A stretch of 18,726 nt of DNA from Phycisphaera sp. (GTDB lineage Bacteria; Planctomycetota; Phycisphaerae; Phycisphaerales; Phycisphaeraceae), in contig JARFRI010000347.1 in assembly GCA_029287335.1 (NCBI GenBank), positions 1 through 18,726 on the forward strand. Reading direction: 5' to 3'. Positions 8,701-15,737 of the stretch are shown piece by piece. A program made the position numbers and the translations under genes. Under the pieces are notes generated by a model that was given only the letters and a program-made list of their open reading frames with translations, was not told where the DNA came from and made no database searches. The number at the start of each line of letters is the position of its first letter. Positions within the stretch are counted from its first letter, which is position 1.

Positions 8701-11661
8701 TTGGACAGTATCCAGCACCACCTCCAGCGTGGCGCGCTGATGCGATTCTTCACGGCTCGCGGCGTCAAGAAACCGCTTCGCCCTTATGCGAAAGAACGAC
8801 TCGCCCCGCTCCCCGAGGTCGTCAAGCATCTCGAACAACTCGGCGACGTGAAAAAGCTGGACCAACAACTCAACGACATGGCCGATGTCGCGCAGGCACT
8901 CGGCCCCGCGTGGAACAACAGCTTTGCCAACTGGAATGAGATCGAAACACTGATCCACTGGTGCGAGCGGTTTGCCGATCAACTCGCCATCATTCAATCG
9001 GACGCGAACCTCAACGGACTCACAGACAAACTGGTCTCGATCGCCAGTATGCCACGGACAAAAACAGTTGCCGACGCTTGCCAGTCGCTCGTCAACACGT
9101 GGAAAGACTGGCTTGCTGATTGGGGCAGCGTCGAGCAGACCCTCGACACCAACAACGACCAAGCCTTTGGCAAAGGCAGGCCCAACTGGCTTAAGAGCGT
9201 TCAAGAAACCCTTGATCGCTGGGCCAGTCACCCCGGCCAGCTCAACAACTGGTGCAGCTACCGTACGGCTCGCGACGAAGCCATCGGTCTGGGGCTTCAC
9301 GAACTCGTCGAGGGCTACGAGTCCGGCGATTTCGCGCTGCCCGTCCTCGACACGGTCTTCTGGCGCAGCTTCGGCATCGCGTGGTTTGCGGCAGTTGCCG
9401 ACCAAGTTGACCCCGTTCGCACCTTTAACACGGACGCTCACCTAGCAACCGCCGATCGCTTCTGCCTGCTCGACAAGCAGATGATCGAGCTGACCCGCCA
9501 CGTCATCACCGATCGCCTGGACAAAGACCGCCCCCGGGCCAGCGCCGCGTCCTCGCAGTCGGAGATGGGCATCCTCCGACGTGAGATCGAAAAGAAACGC
9601 CGTCACCTGCCGACGCGTCGGCTCATCGAGTCGATCCCGACGCTGCTGCCCAGGCTCAAGCCTTGCTTCTTGATGAGCCCGCTATCGGTCGCCCAGTTCC
9701 TAGCGGCGGAGTTGCCACCGTTCGACTTGGTGGTCTTTGATGAGGCGTCGCAGATCCCGGTATGGGACGCGATCGGCGCGATCGCGCGTGGCAAAGAGGT
9801 CATCGTCGTTGGCGACTCCAAGCAGCTCCCCCCCACCACCTTCTTCAGCACGCTCGAAGATGAAGAAGACACCGATCTCAATGACCATGCGGTCGACGAT
9901 ATGGAGTCGATCCTCAAGGAATGCAACGCCTCGGGCGTCCCCGGCCTGCGCCTTCGCTGGCACTATCGCAGCCGTCACGAATCGCTGATCACCTTCTCCA
10001 ACCACCACTACTACCAGAACGAACTGCACACATTCCCCTCGCCAGTCGAGCGATCCGAGAAACTCGGCGTCACCTTCCGCCACGTTGAAGACGGCCGGTA
10101 CGACCGTGGCGGCACACGGACCAACCGTATCGAGGCCCATCGCGTTGTTGAGCAGGTCGTCGCGATGCTGCTAGACCCGGCCGACACCGACACGATCGGC
10201 ATCGTCACGTTTAGCCAGGCCCAGCAGAACCTGATCGAAGACCTCATGGATGAAGCGCGACGCAACACGCCAGCCATTGAGCAATACCTCACCAACGACG
10301 TCGAGGAGCCGGTGTTTGTGAAGAACCTGGAAAATGTCCAGGGCGATGAACGCGATGCCATCATCTTCTCCGTCGGCTATGGCCCCGATCAGGACGGCAA
10401 GCAGAGCATGAACTTCGGCCCGCTGAACAAAGAAGGTGGCGAGCGTCGGCTCAACGTCGCCGTCACCCGCGCCCGCCGAAGGCTGATCGTCTTTTCATCG
10501 ATGACCAGCGACGCCATCGACCTGCGGCGCACCCGCGCCACAGGCGTCCGCGACTTCAAGACGTTCCTGGACTATGCCAAACGCGGCCCCGAAGCGATCC
10601 CCGACTACCAATCGATGTCAGACGACCTCGACTTTACCCAAGGCTTTGAGCGCGTCGTGCGCGACGCGCTGGCCGAACATGGCTGGGACGTCGATACCCG
10701 CGTGGGCTGCGCGGGTTATCGCATCGACCTTGCGGTCAAGGACCCGGAAAACCCAGACCGCTACCTCGTCGGCATCGAGTGCGATGGTAAGTCTTACCAC
10801 AGCGCGAATACCGCACGCGACCGTGACCGCACACGAGCGGCGGTGCTGGTCGGCCTGGGCTGGCGTATCGAACGTGTCTGGTCGACGCAGTGGCAGATCG
10901 ATCCGCAGGGCTGTTTCGCAAAGCTGCTTGAGCGCTTAGAACAGGCCGTGGCAGAGGCGAGACAACAAGACGCTGCGGACGAGCCCGCGTCTGCCTCGTC
11001 GGAAACACCCGCAAGCGAAGCAAGCGATACGCAAGACGAAGAGACCGACTGGCTTTACGCCTCGGCCCCCAAGACCAAGCCAGAACAAGAGGGTCTGCCG
11101 GTCTATGAGGCAACGGTGCTCACCAAACGCGACACCGACGTCAAAGATGTCTACGCCGACTCGGCAGAGGATCGCCTGATCAAGGCGCTGGTCAAGATCA
11201 TTGATCAGGAGTCACCGATCGTTCAAGACTTAGCCATGCGACGGTTGGCCGAGGGCTTTGGCGTCACGCGCACCACACAGCGCTTCCGCGATCGGTTCGA
11301 TGCTATGCTCGATGCCGCAAACAAAGCGGGCTTGATCGATCAAGTCGCAGACGTGCTCTGGCATCCCGGTCTAGACCCTGGCTCCTATTCGGCGGTACGG
11401 ACCTCCGGTCCGGACGAAGCGGCGCAGCGTGACATTGATGACATCCCATTGGTTGAACGGGTCAACGCCTGCGCCCATGTGCTCAAGGTGCAGTTTGGCC
11501 TGCCTCGCGAGGAGTTGATCCGTGAAGCGGGCAAGCTGCTTGGCATCACCCGAGCCACCGCACGTGTCGCCGATCAACTCGACCAAGCTGTTCAGGCACT
11601 CATTGATCGGGGTCAGGCTCGTGAGCAGGATGGCCGTATCACCCCCGTAGACGTAATTTAA
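5767..11661 (+). CDS. giant DUF4011-type SF1 helicase with Vsr-like nuclease
   Basis: This 1964-aa protein likely acts on nucleic acid as an ATP-driven helicase/translocase fused to a nuclease. In order: a beta-rich N-terminal domain (about 16-150); a transglutaminase-like part with Cys231 in FGTCLDLSLLL and His257 in HGHAMPAVW; a DUF4011-type segment (LLDLSLRNRLLNF, 402-414); Walker A GPPGTGKS (688-695); a long helical insertion; Walker B VVFDEASQ (1322-1329); motif III VVGDSKQLPPT (1347-1357); HYRSRHE (1399-1405); motif VI NVAVTRAR (1563-1570). A Vsr/MTES_1575-type endonuclease domain follows, with RID (Asp1654), IECDGKSYH (Glu1671, Asp1673) and W1699/W1705/W1709. A DUF3320-like region (about 1793-1860) and a final helical segment finish the protein. 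The ATG start is needed because the first family-conserved strands begin near residue 16. No Shine-Dalgarno is obvious. It has no same-strand neighbour within 120 bases, so it is a one-gene unit. Domains are recognised from memory; an anti-phage role is inference. Confidence 0.9.
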   Translation: MAHDEHAIPSQTPPPLGCAVSLQYSDRVNFAMQQNAAPLVDQVTLTSSSPQPLEDLSLRLTLNNGEAEPWTARLARLDPGSSATISAEDFTLSVNQLATRTEAQRCQIICQVSCDQGQVRSTYPVDLLAFDHWPGVGYFAELTAAFVTPNHPKVAELLQTARQSLGNLSDTDALDGYQSKSRQRASLIAESCFNSVAAQNIGYINPPASFETTGQRVRLIDRILQEKFGTCLDLSLLLMSLWEQCGMHPLLLLTHGHAMPAVWTHDTHLAQTMIDEPARIRNLIELGEILPVESTHLTQAGATFSGAVDAAKRTMQSPGETFCAIDIRAARKRGVRPLPLRSDGEAGVDLEALENNTPASAASTIDRVALADRAEAWSREHADQAEVDQSPSARVTRWQKRLLDLSLRNRLLNFKETGRTLPLNVPGLAKLEDMLADSQVFDVLPKLDDSDAFLSEELNDRRLHAQATEAETKKRLLNLYRTAKSSIEETGANILYLALGQLKWYEHDTADQPRYAPLVLLPIKLNRDSTGGGYAYSIELNDEPLYPNVTLLEKLRSDFGIVAPALDDLPEDENGLDIELIFRNFRNAIRDVPKWEVLDTASIGLFSFNKFLMWKDLQEKAHTLKQNRLVQHLIELPEQAFDSEPFPDSADLDDTLKPDDLLCTRDADSSQLAAVCAAKDQRTFVLEGPPGTGKSQTIANIVADALARGRRVLFVAEKMAALSVVRKRLEQDGLGAFCLELHSAKASKKQVLAQIQESLHAPHNSEPANWEALCAELGATRDQLNAYVRAMHEPRGTGESLYRMIGRLNRVGQGPTTTPPTDTIADTNKAQLDAWLTSIATLQERAKPIDPHQSFPLRGIGSCAWSFTLPEQAKTVIAAAIEQARELTDAFTVCFKAMAVDVDAMSPTHRAMQAFVALAELLLQDEQPDASLLVETHAAALRQQTRQAIAIGRQRDEQRGQLLQHYREEFLSLDHLVQLDSIQHHLQRGALMRFFTARGVKKPLRPYAKERLAPLPEVVKHLEQLGDVKKLDQQLNDMADVAQALGPAWNNSFANWNEIETLIHWCERFADQLAIIQSDANLNGLTDKLVSIASMPRTKTVADACQSLVNTWKDWLADWGSVEQTLDTNNDQAFGKGRPNWLKSVQETLDRWASHPGQLNNWCSYRTARDEAIGLGLHELVEGYESGDFALPVLDTVFWRSFGIAWFAAVADQVDPVRTFNTDAHLATADRFCLLDKQMIELTRHVITDRLDKDRPRASAASSQSEMGILRREIEKKRRHLPTRRLIESIPTLLPRLKPCFLMSPLSVAQFLAAELPPFDLVVFDEASQIPVWDAIGAIARGKEVIVVGDSKQLPPTTFFSTLEDEEDTDLNDHAVDDMESILKECNASGVPGLRLRWHYRSRHESLITFSNHHYYQNELHTFPSPVERSEKLGVTFRHVEDGRYDRGGTRTNRIEAHRVVEQVVAMLLDPADTDTIGIVTFSQAQQNLIEDLMDEARRNTPAIEQYLTNDVEEPVFVKNLENVQGDERDAIIFSVGYGPDQDGKQSMNFGPLNKEGGERRLNVAVTRARRRLIVFSSMTSDAIDLRRTRATGVRDFKTFLDYAKRGPEAIPDYQSMSDDLDFTQGFERVVRDALAEHGWDVDTRVGCAGYRIDLAVKDPENPDRYLVGIECDGKSYHSANTARDRDRTRAAVLVGLGWRIERVWSTQWQIDPQGCFAKLLERLEQAVAEARQQDAADEPASASSETPASEASDTQDEETDWLYASAPKTKPEQEGLPVYEATVLTKRDTDVKDVYADSAEDRLIKALVKIIDQESPIVQDLAMRRLAEGFGVTRTTQRFRDRFDAMLDAANKAGLIDQVADVLWHPGLDPGSYSAVRTSGPDEAAQRDIDDIPLVERVNACAHVLKVQFGLPREELIREAGKLLGITRATARVADQLDQAVQALIDRGQAREQDGRITPVDVI

Positions 11662-11749
11662 GGTGTTCTGGAGGTGTCTTAATTAACGCTTGGAATGAAT
11701 AGACCGATACCCAAGTTATGCCTTTTGTAAAGGTGAAGTACGATTTCGC

Positions 11750-11777
11750 TTGACGCAGGCCCGTTTCAACCTACTAT
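11750..11777 (+). promoter_or_regulatory. sigma70-like promoter of the efflux cluster
   Basis: TTGACG (11750-11755) and TACTAT (11772-11777), separated by 16 bases, each match the consensus at five of six positions. This is the best promoter in the window. Counting seven bases past the -10 box puts the transcript start at about 11784, which is the first base of the GTG start codon of the next gene. Confidence 0.7.
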
Positions 11778-11783
11778 TAAAAC

Positions 11784-12167
11784 GTGATCAATCGACTGTC
11801 CAAACTGAGTTCCCTCTTCCTCGCTGCGATTTTCGTTGCGGGGCTGGCGCTGTCGTCGCAGGGCTTGGGTCCTTCACATGCGATGGGTGACAGCGAGCCA
11901 ATGGCGGGCGATTCATGCTGTCAAACCGAGTCGACCAACCAAATCAGTGAAGAAGATCTCTGCCCCGAACAAGTACCTGGCCAAGAGTGTCCGAACTCTT
12001 GTCCATGCTCGTGCTGTAAGGTGCTCACGCGAACGGTGAATCTGTATACCGCAGACGCTCTTATCAAGCCACTCTATGCAACCAGCCCGCAGCGACTGCG
12101 ACCGACGCCGCACCATGTACCGGCCTCTGCCGTGCTTAGTGTGGACATCCAACCTCCAATCGCCTAA
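11784..12167 (+). CDS. small exported cysteine-rich protein, possible metal binder
   Basis: The gene encodes 127 aa with an N-terminal signal sequence (MINRLSK, then a hydrophobic core about 9-24; possible cleavage after SHA at 33). A compact block follows with eight cysteines at 45, 46, 60, 69, 73, 75, 77 and 78, the last five arranged CPNSCPCSCC. The tail is Pro-rich and contains PTPHH. The start is the GTG at 11784: an in-frame stop lies directly upstream (11778-11780), and the next ATG would remove the signal sequence. There is no Shine-Dalgarno, and the promoter implies a leaderless transcript. Being first in a cluster of efflux genes, with such dense Cys, it is likely a periplasmic or membrane-anchored metal-binding or sensing protein (inference). 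Small Cys-rich proteins of this kind occur beside heavy-metal efflux genes. I know no assigned name. The signal part could instead be a retained membrane anchor. Confidence 0.72.
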   Translation: MINRLSKLSSLFLAAIFVAGLALSSQGLGPSHAMGDSEPMAGDSCCQTESTNQISEEDLCPEQVPGQECPNSCPCSCCKVLTRTVNLYTADALIKPLYATSPQRLRPTPHHVPASAVLSVDIQPPIA

Positions 12168-12220
12168 TCCATTTCAACGGACCTCTGCGCGCACGTTGTG
12201 CTCAGCCCCGTATTGCTGTC

Positions 12221-12239
12221 GCGCGCCACTGCTGCGCGC
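12221..12239 (+). other. GC hairpin between the Cys-rich gene and the adaptor gene
   Basis: GCGCGC (12221-12226) and GCGCGC (12234-12239) can form a 6-pair all-GC stem around a 7-base loop, in the 116-base gap between two co-directional genes. No T-run follows, so it is not a standard terminator. It could be an RNA-stability or attenuation element, or simply GC-rich sequence. Confidence 0.25.
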
Positions 12240-12283
12240 CGCCCCCAACCTTCGCACACCCATCACACTGGGAGCGGACCGAG

Positions 12284-13828
12284 ATGGACCTGCACAAGCT
12301 TTCGAAACAACAAAATACAGATACGTCGCCCGGTACCGTATCAACAAGCGTGCCGCTACCAAAACGCAAGCTATTGACGCGCGTCATGCTGCCCCTGGCA
12401 ATCGTGCTGGCGACGTTGGCACTGATTGCCTACGCCGCACGAGACGCGATCAGCCCAGCGACACAGGTGCAGACGACACGCGCGGTCGCTTTGTCTGTCG
12501 ATGTCGATGATGCCGAGCCGGGCCAGTCAATATCGCGTGAAGCATCAACCGTCGTCGCGCAAGCCCCCGGCTGGGTCGAGCCCGACCCGTACCCGGTCTA
12601 TGCCACTGGCCTAACCAACGGCGTCGTCAAGGCGGTCCATGTACTTGAGGGCCAAGCCGTGCAAGCCGGCAAACGACTCGTCGATTTAGTTGACGATGAT
12701 GCGAAGCTTTCCTTGCGACAAGCCAATGCGGAACTAGCCAAGGCCGGCGCCGCACTCGTCGCAGCAAAAACCGACTTGCATGAGCCGATCGCGCTTAAGC
12801 GCGCCGAATCGGTGACACGTTCGCAGGTAGACGCCCGGCAAGCCGCGCTGCTCCGCCTCGACGCCGAGGTCGCCAAAGAGCAAGCCCGCCTCGACGAACT
12901 CACCGCCGCATATGACCGTTTAGCGAAGCTATCCAAACAGTCGGTCTCGGAACTCAACGTCGAAGAAGCCAAGTACCGAGCACAAAGCCAACGCGCTGCC
13001 GTTGAAGCCGCCCGTCAGAATCGCCCCGAACTCGAAGCACACTTACAGACCGCCAAGGCCGAGCACGACGCCGCCAAGCGCGACCTTGAGTTAAAGACCC
13101 AACTCAAGCGTATCTACGACGAAGCGCTCGCCGCGCGTGACGCCGCAAAGGCCCGCGTGGATGAAGCGCAACTCCGCTTGGAGCGCATGGCCATCAAGAG
13201 CCCGGTCGATGGCGTCGTGATGGCAAGGCTTGTCAGTCCTGGCAGCAAGATCATGCTCGACATGGACAGCCCGCACTCGGCCCATGTGATCCACCTCTAT
13301 GACCCTGAGCACTTGCAGGTCCGCGTGGATGTGCCCTTGGTCGATGCCGCGAAGGTCGGCTTGGACCAACGTGCCGAAATCGTCGTGGACGTGCTGCCCG
13401 ACACCGTGTTCAACGGCCGAGTCACCCGCCTTGTCCACCTCGCGGATATCGCCAAGAATACCGTGCAGTTCAAAGTCGAGATCACAGATCCCTCCCCGCT
13501 ACTTAAGCCAGATATGCTCGCTCGGGTCAAGTTTTACAGCGGCAACGGCATCGCAACAGAGACTCGCCCAAGAGCCGCGATGTCCAATGGCTCGCCCGTC
13601 GCAATCAAGCAAAGCGCAATCGTTGAACAAGGCGACGAGCGCTTCGTCTGGTGGGTCTCGCCGATCGATCAACGTATCCAACGCCGCGTCGTCACGCTCG
13701 GTCAACCACGCAGCGATGGCACAACCGTCATCACCAGCGGGCTGAACCCCGGCGACCTCGTTATCGATCAGCCCGCTGAAACACTCCAAGAAAACCAGCG
13801 TGTTCGCAACAACGGACACAAGCATTAA
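12284..13828 (+). CDS. HlyD/MacA-like periplasmic adaptor (membrane fusion protein)
   Basis: This 514-aa protein is the likely bridge between the inner-membrane ABC pump and the outer-membrane factor. It has a single N-terminal membrane helix (about 33-52) after a basic PLPKRK segment. The first half of a biotinyl-lipoyl domain is around 106-130 (GLTNGVVKAVHVLEGQAVQAG), and a long helical, Ala/Glu/Lys/Gln-rich coiled-coil region spans about 135-300. The lipoyl domain is completed at about 303-320 (IKSPVDGVVMARLV). Beta-barrel and membrane-proximal domains follow to about 500. I see no Cys. A GGGAG site lies 9 bases before the ATG. The hairpin is long, as in adaptors that dock onto TolC/CzcC-type channels. 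The short C-terminal tail NNGHKH adds two His, too few to call a metal site. The ATPase gene follows after 11 bases, strongly suggesting co-transcription. Confidence 0.88.
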   Translation: MDLHKLSKQQNTDTSPGTVSTSVPLPKRKLLTRVMLPLAIVLATLALIAYAARDAISPATQVQTTRAVALSVDVDDAEPGQSISREASTVVAQAPGWVEPDPYPVYATGLTNGVVKAVHVLEGQAVQAGKRLVDLVDDDAKLSLRQANAELAKAGAALVAAKTDLHEPIALKRAESVTRSQVDARQAALLRLDAEVAKEQARLDELTAAYDRLAKLSKQSVSELNVEEAKYRAQSQRAAVEAARQNRPELEAHLQTAKAEHDAAKRDLELKTQLKRIYDEALAARDAAKARVDEAQLRLERMAIKSPVDGVVMARLVSPGSKIMLDMDSPHSAHVIHLYDPEHLQVRVDVPLVDAAKVGLDQRAEIVVDVLPDTVFNGRVTRLVHLADIAKNTVQFKVEITDPSPLLKPDMLARVKFYSGNGIATETRPRAAMSNGSPVAIKQSAIVEQGDERFVWWVSPIDQRIQRRVVTLGQPRSDGTTVITSGLNPGDLVIDQPAETLQENQRVRNNGHKH

Positions 13829-13839
13829 GTGAGATACCC

Positions 13840-14577
13840 ATGAGCATGATTGAATGCCGACAACTCAGCAAGACTTATCGCAAGGGCAATAGCACGATCA
13901 AGCCGCTCGATGCGCTGGACCTCGATGTCGAGCAAGGCAGCTTTCTTGCGCTGATGGGGCCAAGCGGCAGCGGCAAGACAACGCTCCTGAACCTGATCGC
14001 GGGGATCGACCAGCCGACGTCCGGCACACTGACAATCGCAGGCCAAGACATCGCCAAGCTCAGCCGAAGCAAGCTCGCGTCCTGGCGGGCCGAGCACGTC
14101 GGCTATGTCTTCCAGCTCTACAACCTCGTGCCTGTTTTGACCGCGTATGAAAACGTCGAGTTGCCGATGCTGCTGCATCCGCTATCACGCAAGCAGCGGC
14201 ACGAGCGCGTCAGCACCGCGCTGTCGCTGGTCGGATTGGCCGACCGACACGACCACTTCCCGCGACAACTCTCCGGCGGACAAGAGCAGCGCGTCGCCAT
14301 CGCCAGAGCCATCGTCACCGACCCGGACATCATCGTCGCGGACGAACCCACCGGCGACCTCGACAAACCCTCGGCCCATGCCATTATGAACCTACTCGTC
14401 CAACTCAACGAAGAACTGGGCAAGACCCTTATCATGGTCACCCACGACGTCGCCACCGCCGAGTACGCCGGGCTGACGCTGCACCTGGATAAGGGCCAAC
14501 TCGTCGAACAATCCGTCGAAGCTGCGTTCTCAGGTGAGAGCGCAACGACGCACAACCAGAACGGAGGTGGCGCATGA
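13840..14577 (+). CDS. ABC transporter ATPase, LolD/MacB type
   Basis: The 245-aa nucleotide-binding subunit energises the two permeases encoded directly downstream. All standard elements are visible: Walker A GPSGSGKT (40-47), Q-loop Gln92 in VFQLYNLVPVLTAYENV, signature LSGGQEQR (144-151), Walker B with catalytic Glu169 in IIVADEPTGDLD (164-175), and H-loop His202 in VMTHD-type context. The TAYENVELP phrase and the DEPTGDLD motif are typical of the MacB/LolD/FtsE group, which pairs with FtsX-fold permeases. The signature has Glu149 where most of the group has Gln, a mild variant. The C-terminus carries a short low-complexity tail. The stop codon overlaps the next gene's ATG in ATGA (14574-14577), implying translational coupling. 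Confidence 0.93.
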   Translation: MSMIECRQLSKTYRKGNSTIKPLDALDLDVEQGSFLALMGPSGSGKTTLLNLIAGIDQPTSGTLTIAGQDIAKLSRSKLASWRAEHVGYVFQLYNLVPVLTAYENVELPMLLHPLSRKQRHERVSTALSLVGLADRHDHFPRQLSGGQEQRVAIARAIVTDPDIIVADEPTGDLDKPSAHAIMNLLVQLNEELGKTLIMVTHDVATAEYAGLTLHLDKGQLVEQSVEAAFSGESATTHNQNGGGA

Positions 14578-15725
14578 TCCGCCTGAAGTATTGGCCACTG
14601 GTCATCAAGCAAGTCACCCGCCACCGCGTGCGTTCGATGCTGACAATTATGGGCGTCGCGATCGCGATGTACCTTTTCGTTGCGATTCAAGCGATGCAGC
14701 ATGGCGTCGCACAAACAACGCAGGCCACCGCTGCCGACACGACTCTGGTCGTGTATCGCGAGGACCGCTTCTGCCCGTTCACCAGCAAACTCCCGGAGTA
14801 TTACCTGCCTCAGATCGAAGCGATCGATGGGGTGATCTCCGCCGTACCGATCCGCGTGGTGGTCAACAACTGCCGGGCGTCGCTGGACGTTGTCACATTC
14901 CGTGGTGTGCCACGAGACCGCTTTGAATCGACCATCGGGCAAAACACCCGCTTCCTCTCCGGCTCGTTCAAGGATTGGCAGCGTCGCTCGGATAGCGCGA
15001 TACTTGGCCAAACCCTCGCAGCGCGGCGTGGACTCAAAGTCGGCGATCAGTTCGACGCCGCAGGGATCACCGCCTATGTCGCTGGCATCCTAGATTCCGA
15101 CGAGCCACAAGACGTCAACGTCGCATATGTCCACTTGGATTACCTGCAGCAGCAAGTGGACAAAAGCCTGGGCACCGTGACACAGTTCAACGTCAAGGTC
15201 GAAGACCCGGACAAGCTGGACGCGGTCTCGGCAGAAATCGATGCGTTGTTCGCCTCGGCCGAGCAGCCGACGACCACACGATCAGAGAAGGCCTTCGTCG
15301 CACAGATCGCTGGCGACATGATCGAACTGATCGGGTTCACCCGGTACCTGGGCTGGGGCTGCCTCGTCGCGGTACTTGCCTTGGTGGGCAATGCGATCGT
15401 GCTATCGGTGCAGGATCGGATTAAGGAGCACGCGGTGCTGCAGACGCTGGGCTACCGCAGCGCGTTGATCGGGCGACTCATCGTGACCGAGGCGGCGCTG
15501 CTGGGCCTGCTTGGCGGGCTACTCGGCGCGGGCGCGGCGCTCTTGACGATCCGCCTGACTCGGCTGAGCTTCTCGGTCGATGGGCTGAGCATCCCGATCG
15601 ATGCCGGGCCGATGTTATTGGCGCTCGGCCTAACGTTGTCCGTTGTGCTCGGTGTCGTCGCTGGGTTGGTCCCCGCGGTACAGGCCGCACGTCGGCCGAT
15701 CGCAAGTTGTTTCCGTGCTGTTTAA
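14574..15725 (+). CDS. FtsX/MacB-type ABC permease 1, with periplasmic Cys pair
   Basis: This 383-aa inner-membrane permease has one FtsX domain and MacB-like topology: TM1 about 21-41, a periplasmic domain about 42-255, then TM2 (260-280), TM3 (about 300-326) and TM4 (347-368). A cytosolic coupling segment, VQDRIKEHAVLQTLGYR (279-295), contacts the ATPase. The periplasmic domain contains two cysteines in distinctive phrases, DRFCPFTSKLPEYYL (Cys67) and VVNNCRASLDVVTFRG (Cys100). These phrases are familiar to me from a planctomycete permease group, and the Cys could bind metal or form a disulfide. Start and ATPase stop overlap (ATGA). A second, sequence-distinct permease follows after 12 bases, so the membrane part is probably a heterodimer, unlike the MacB homodimer. 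Confidence 0.9.
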   Translation: MIRLKYWPLVIKQVTRHRVRSMLTIMGVAIAMYLFVAIQAMQHGVAQTTQATAADTTLVVYREDRFCPFTSKLPEYYLPQIEAIDGVISAVPIRVVVNNCRASLDVVTFRGVPRDRFESTIGQNTRFLSGSFKDWQRRSDSAILGQTLAARRGLKVGDQFDAAGITAYVAGILDSDEPQDVNVAYVHLDYLQQQVDKSLGTVTQFNVKVEDPDKLDAVSAEIDALFASAEQPTTTRSEKAFVAQIAGDMIELIGFTRYLGWGCLVAVLALVGNAIVLSVQDRIKEHAVLQTLGYRSALIGRLIVTEAALLGLLGGLLGAGAALLTIRLTRLSFSVDGLSIPIDAGPMLLALGLTLSVVLGVVAGLVPAVQAARRPIASCFRAV

Positions 15726-15737
15726 CGAAAGAGACGA

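Noticed and set aside
8677..9441. 254-codon minus-strand open frame inside the helicase gene
   Set aside because: It is a shadow frame opposite the helical insertion of the helicase; no motif and no ribosome site.
11721..11733. CCTTT-TGT-AAAGG stem as a terminator of the helicase gene
   Set aside because: Only five weak pairs with a 3-base loop and no T-run after it.
14118..15011. 297-codon minus-strand open frame across the ATPase and permease 1
   Set aside because: It is antisense to the ABC signature and Walker B region and to an ATGA gene overlap; not a gene.
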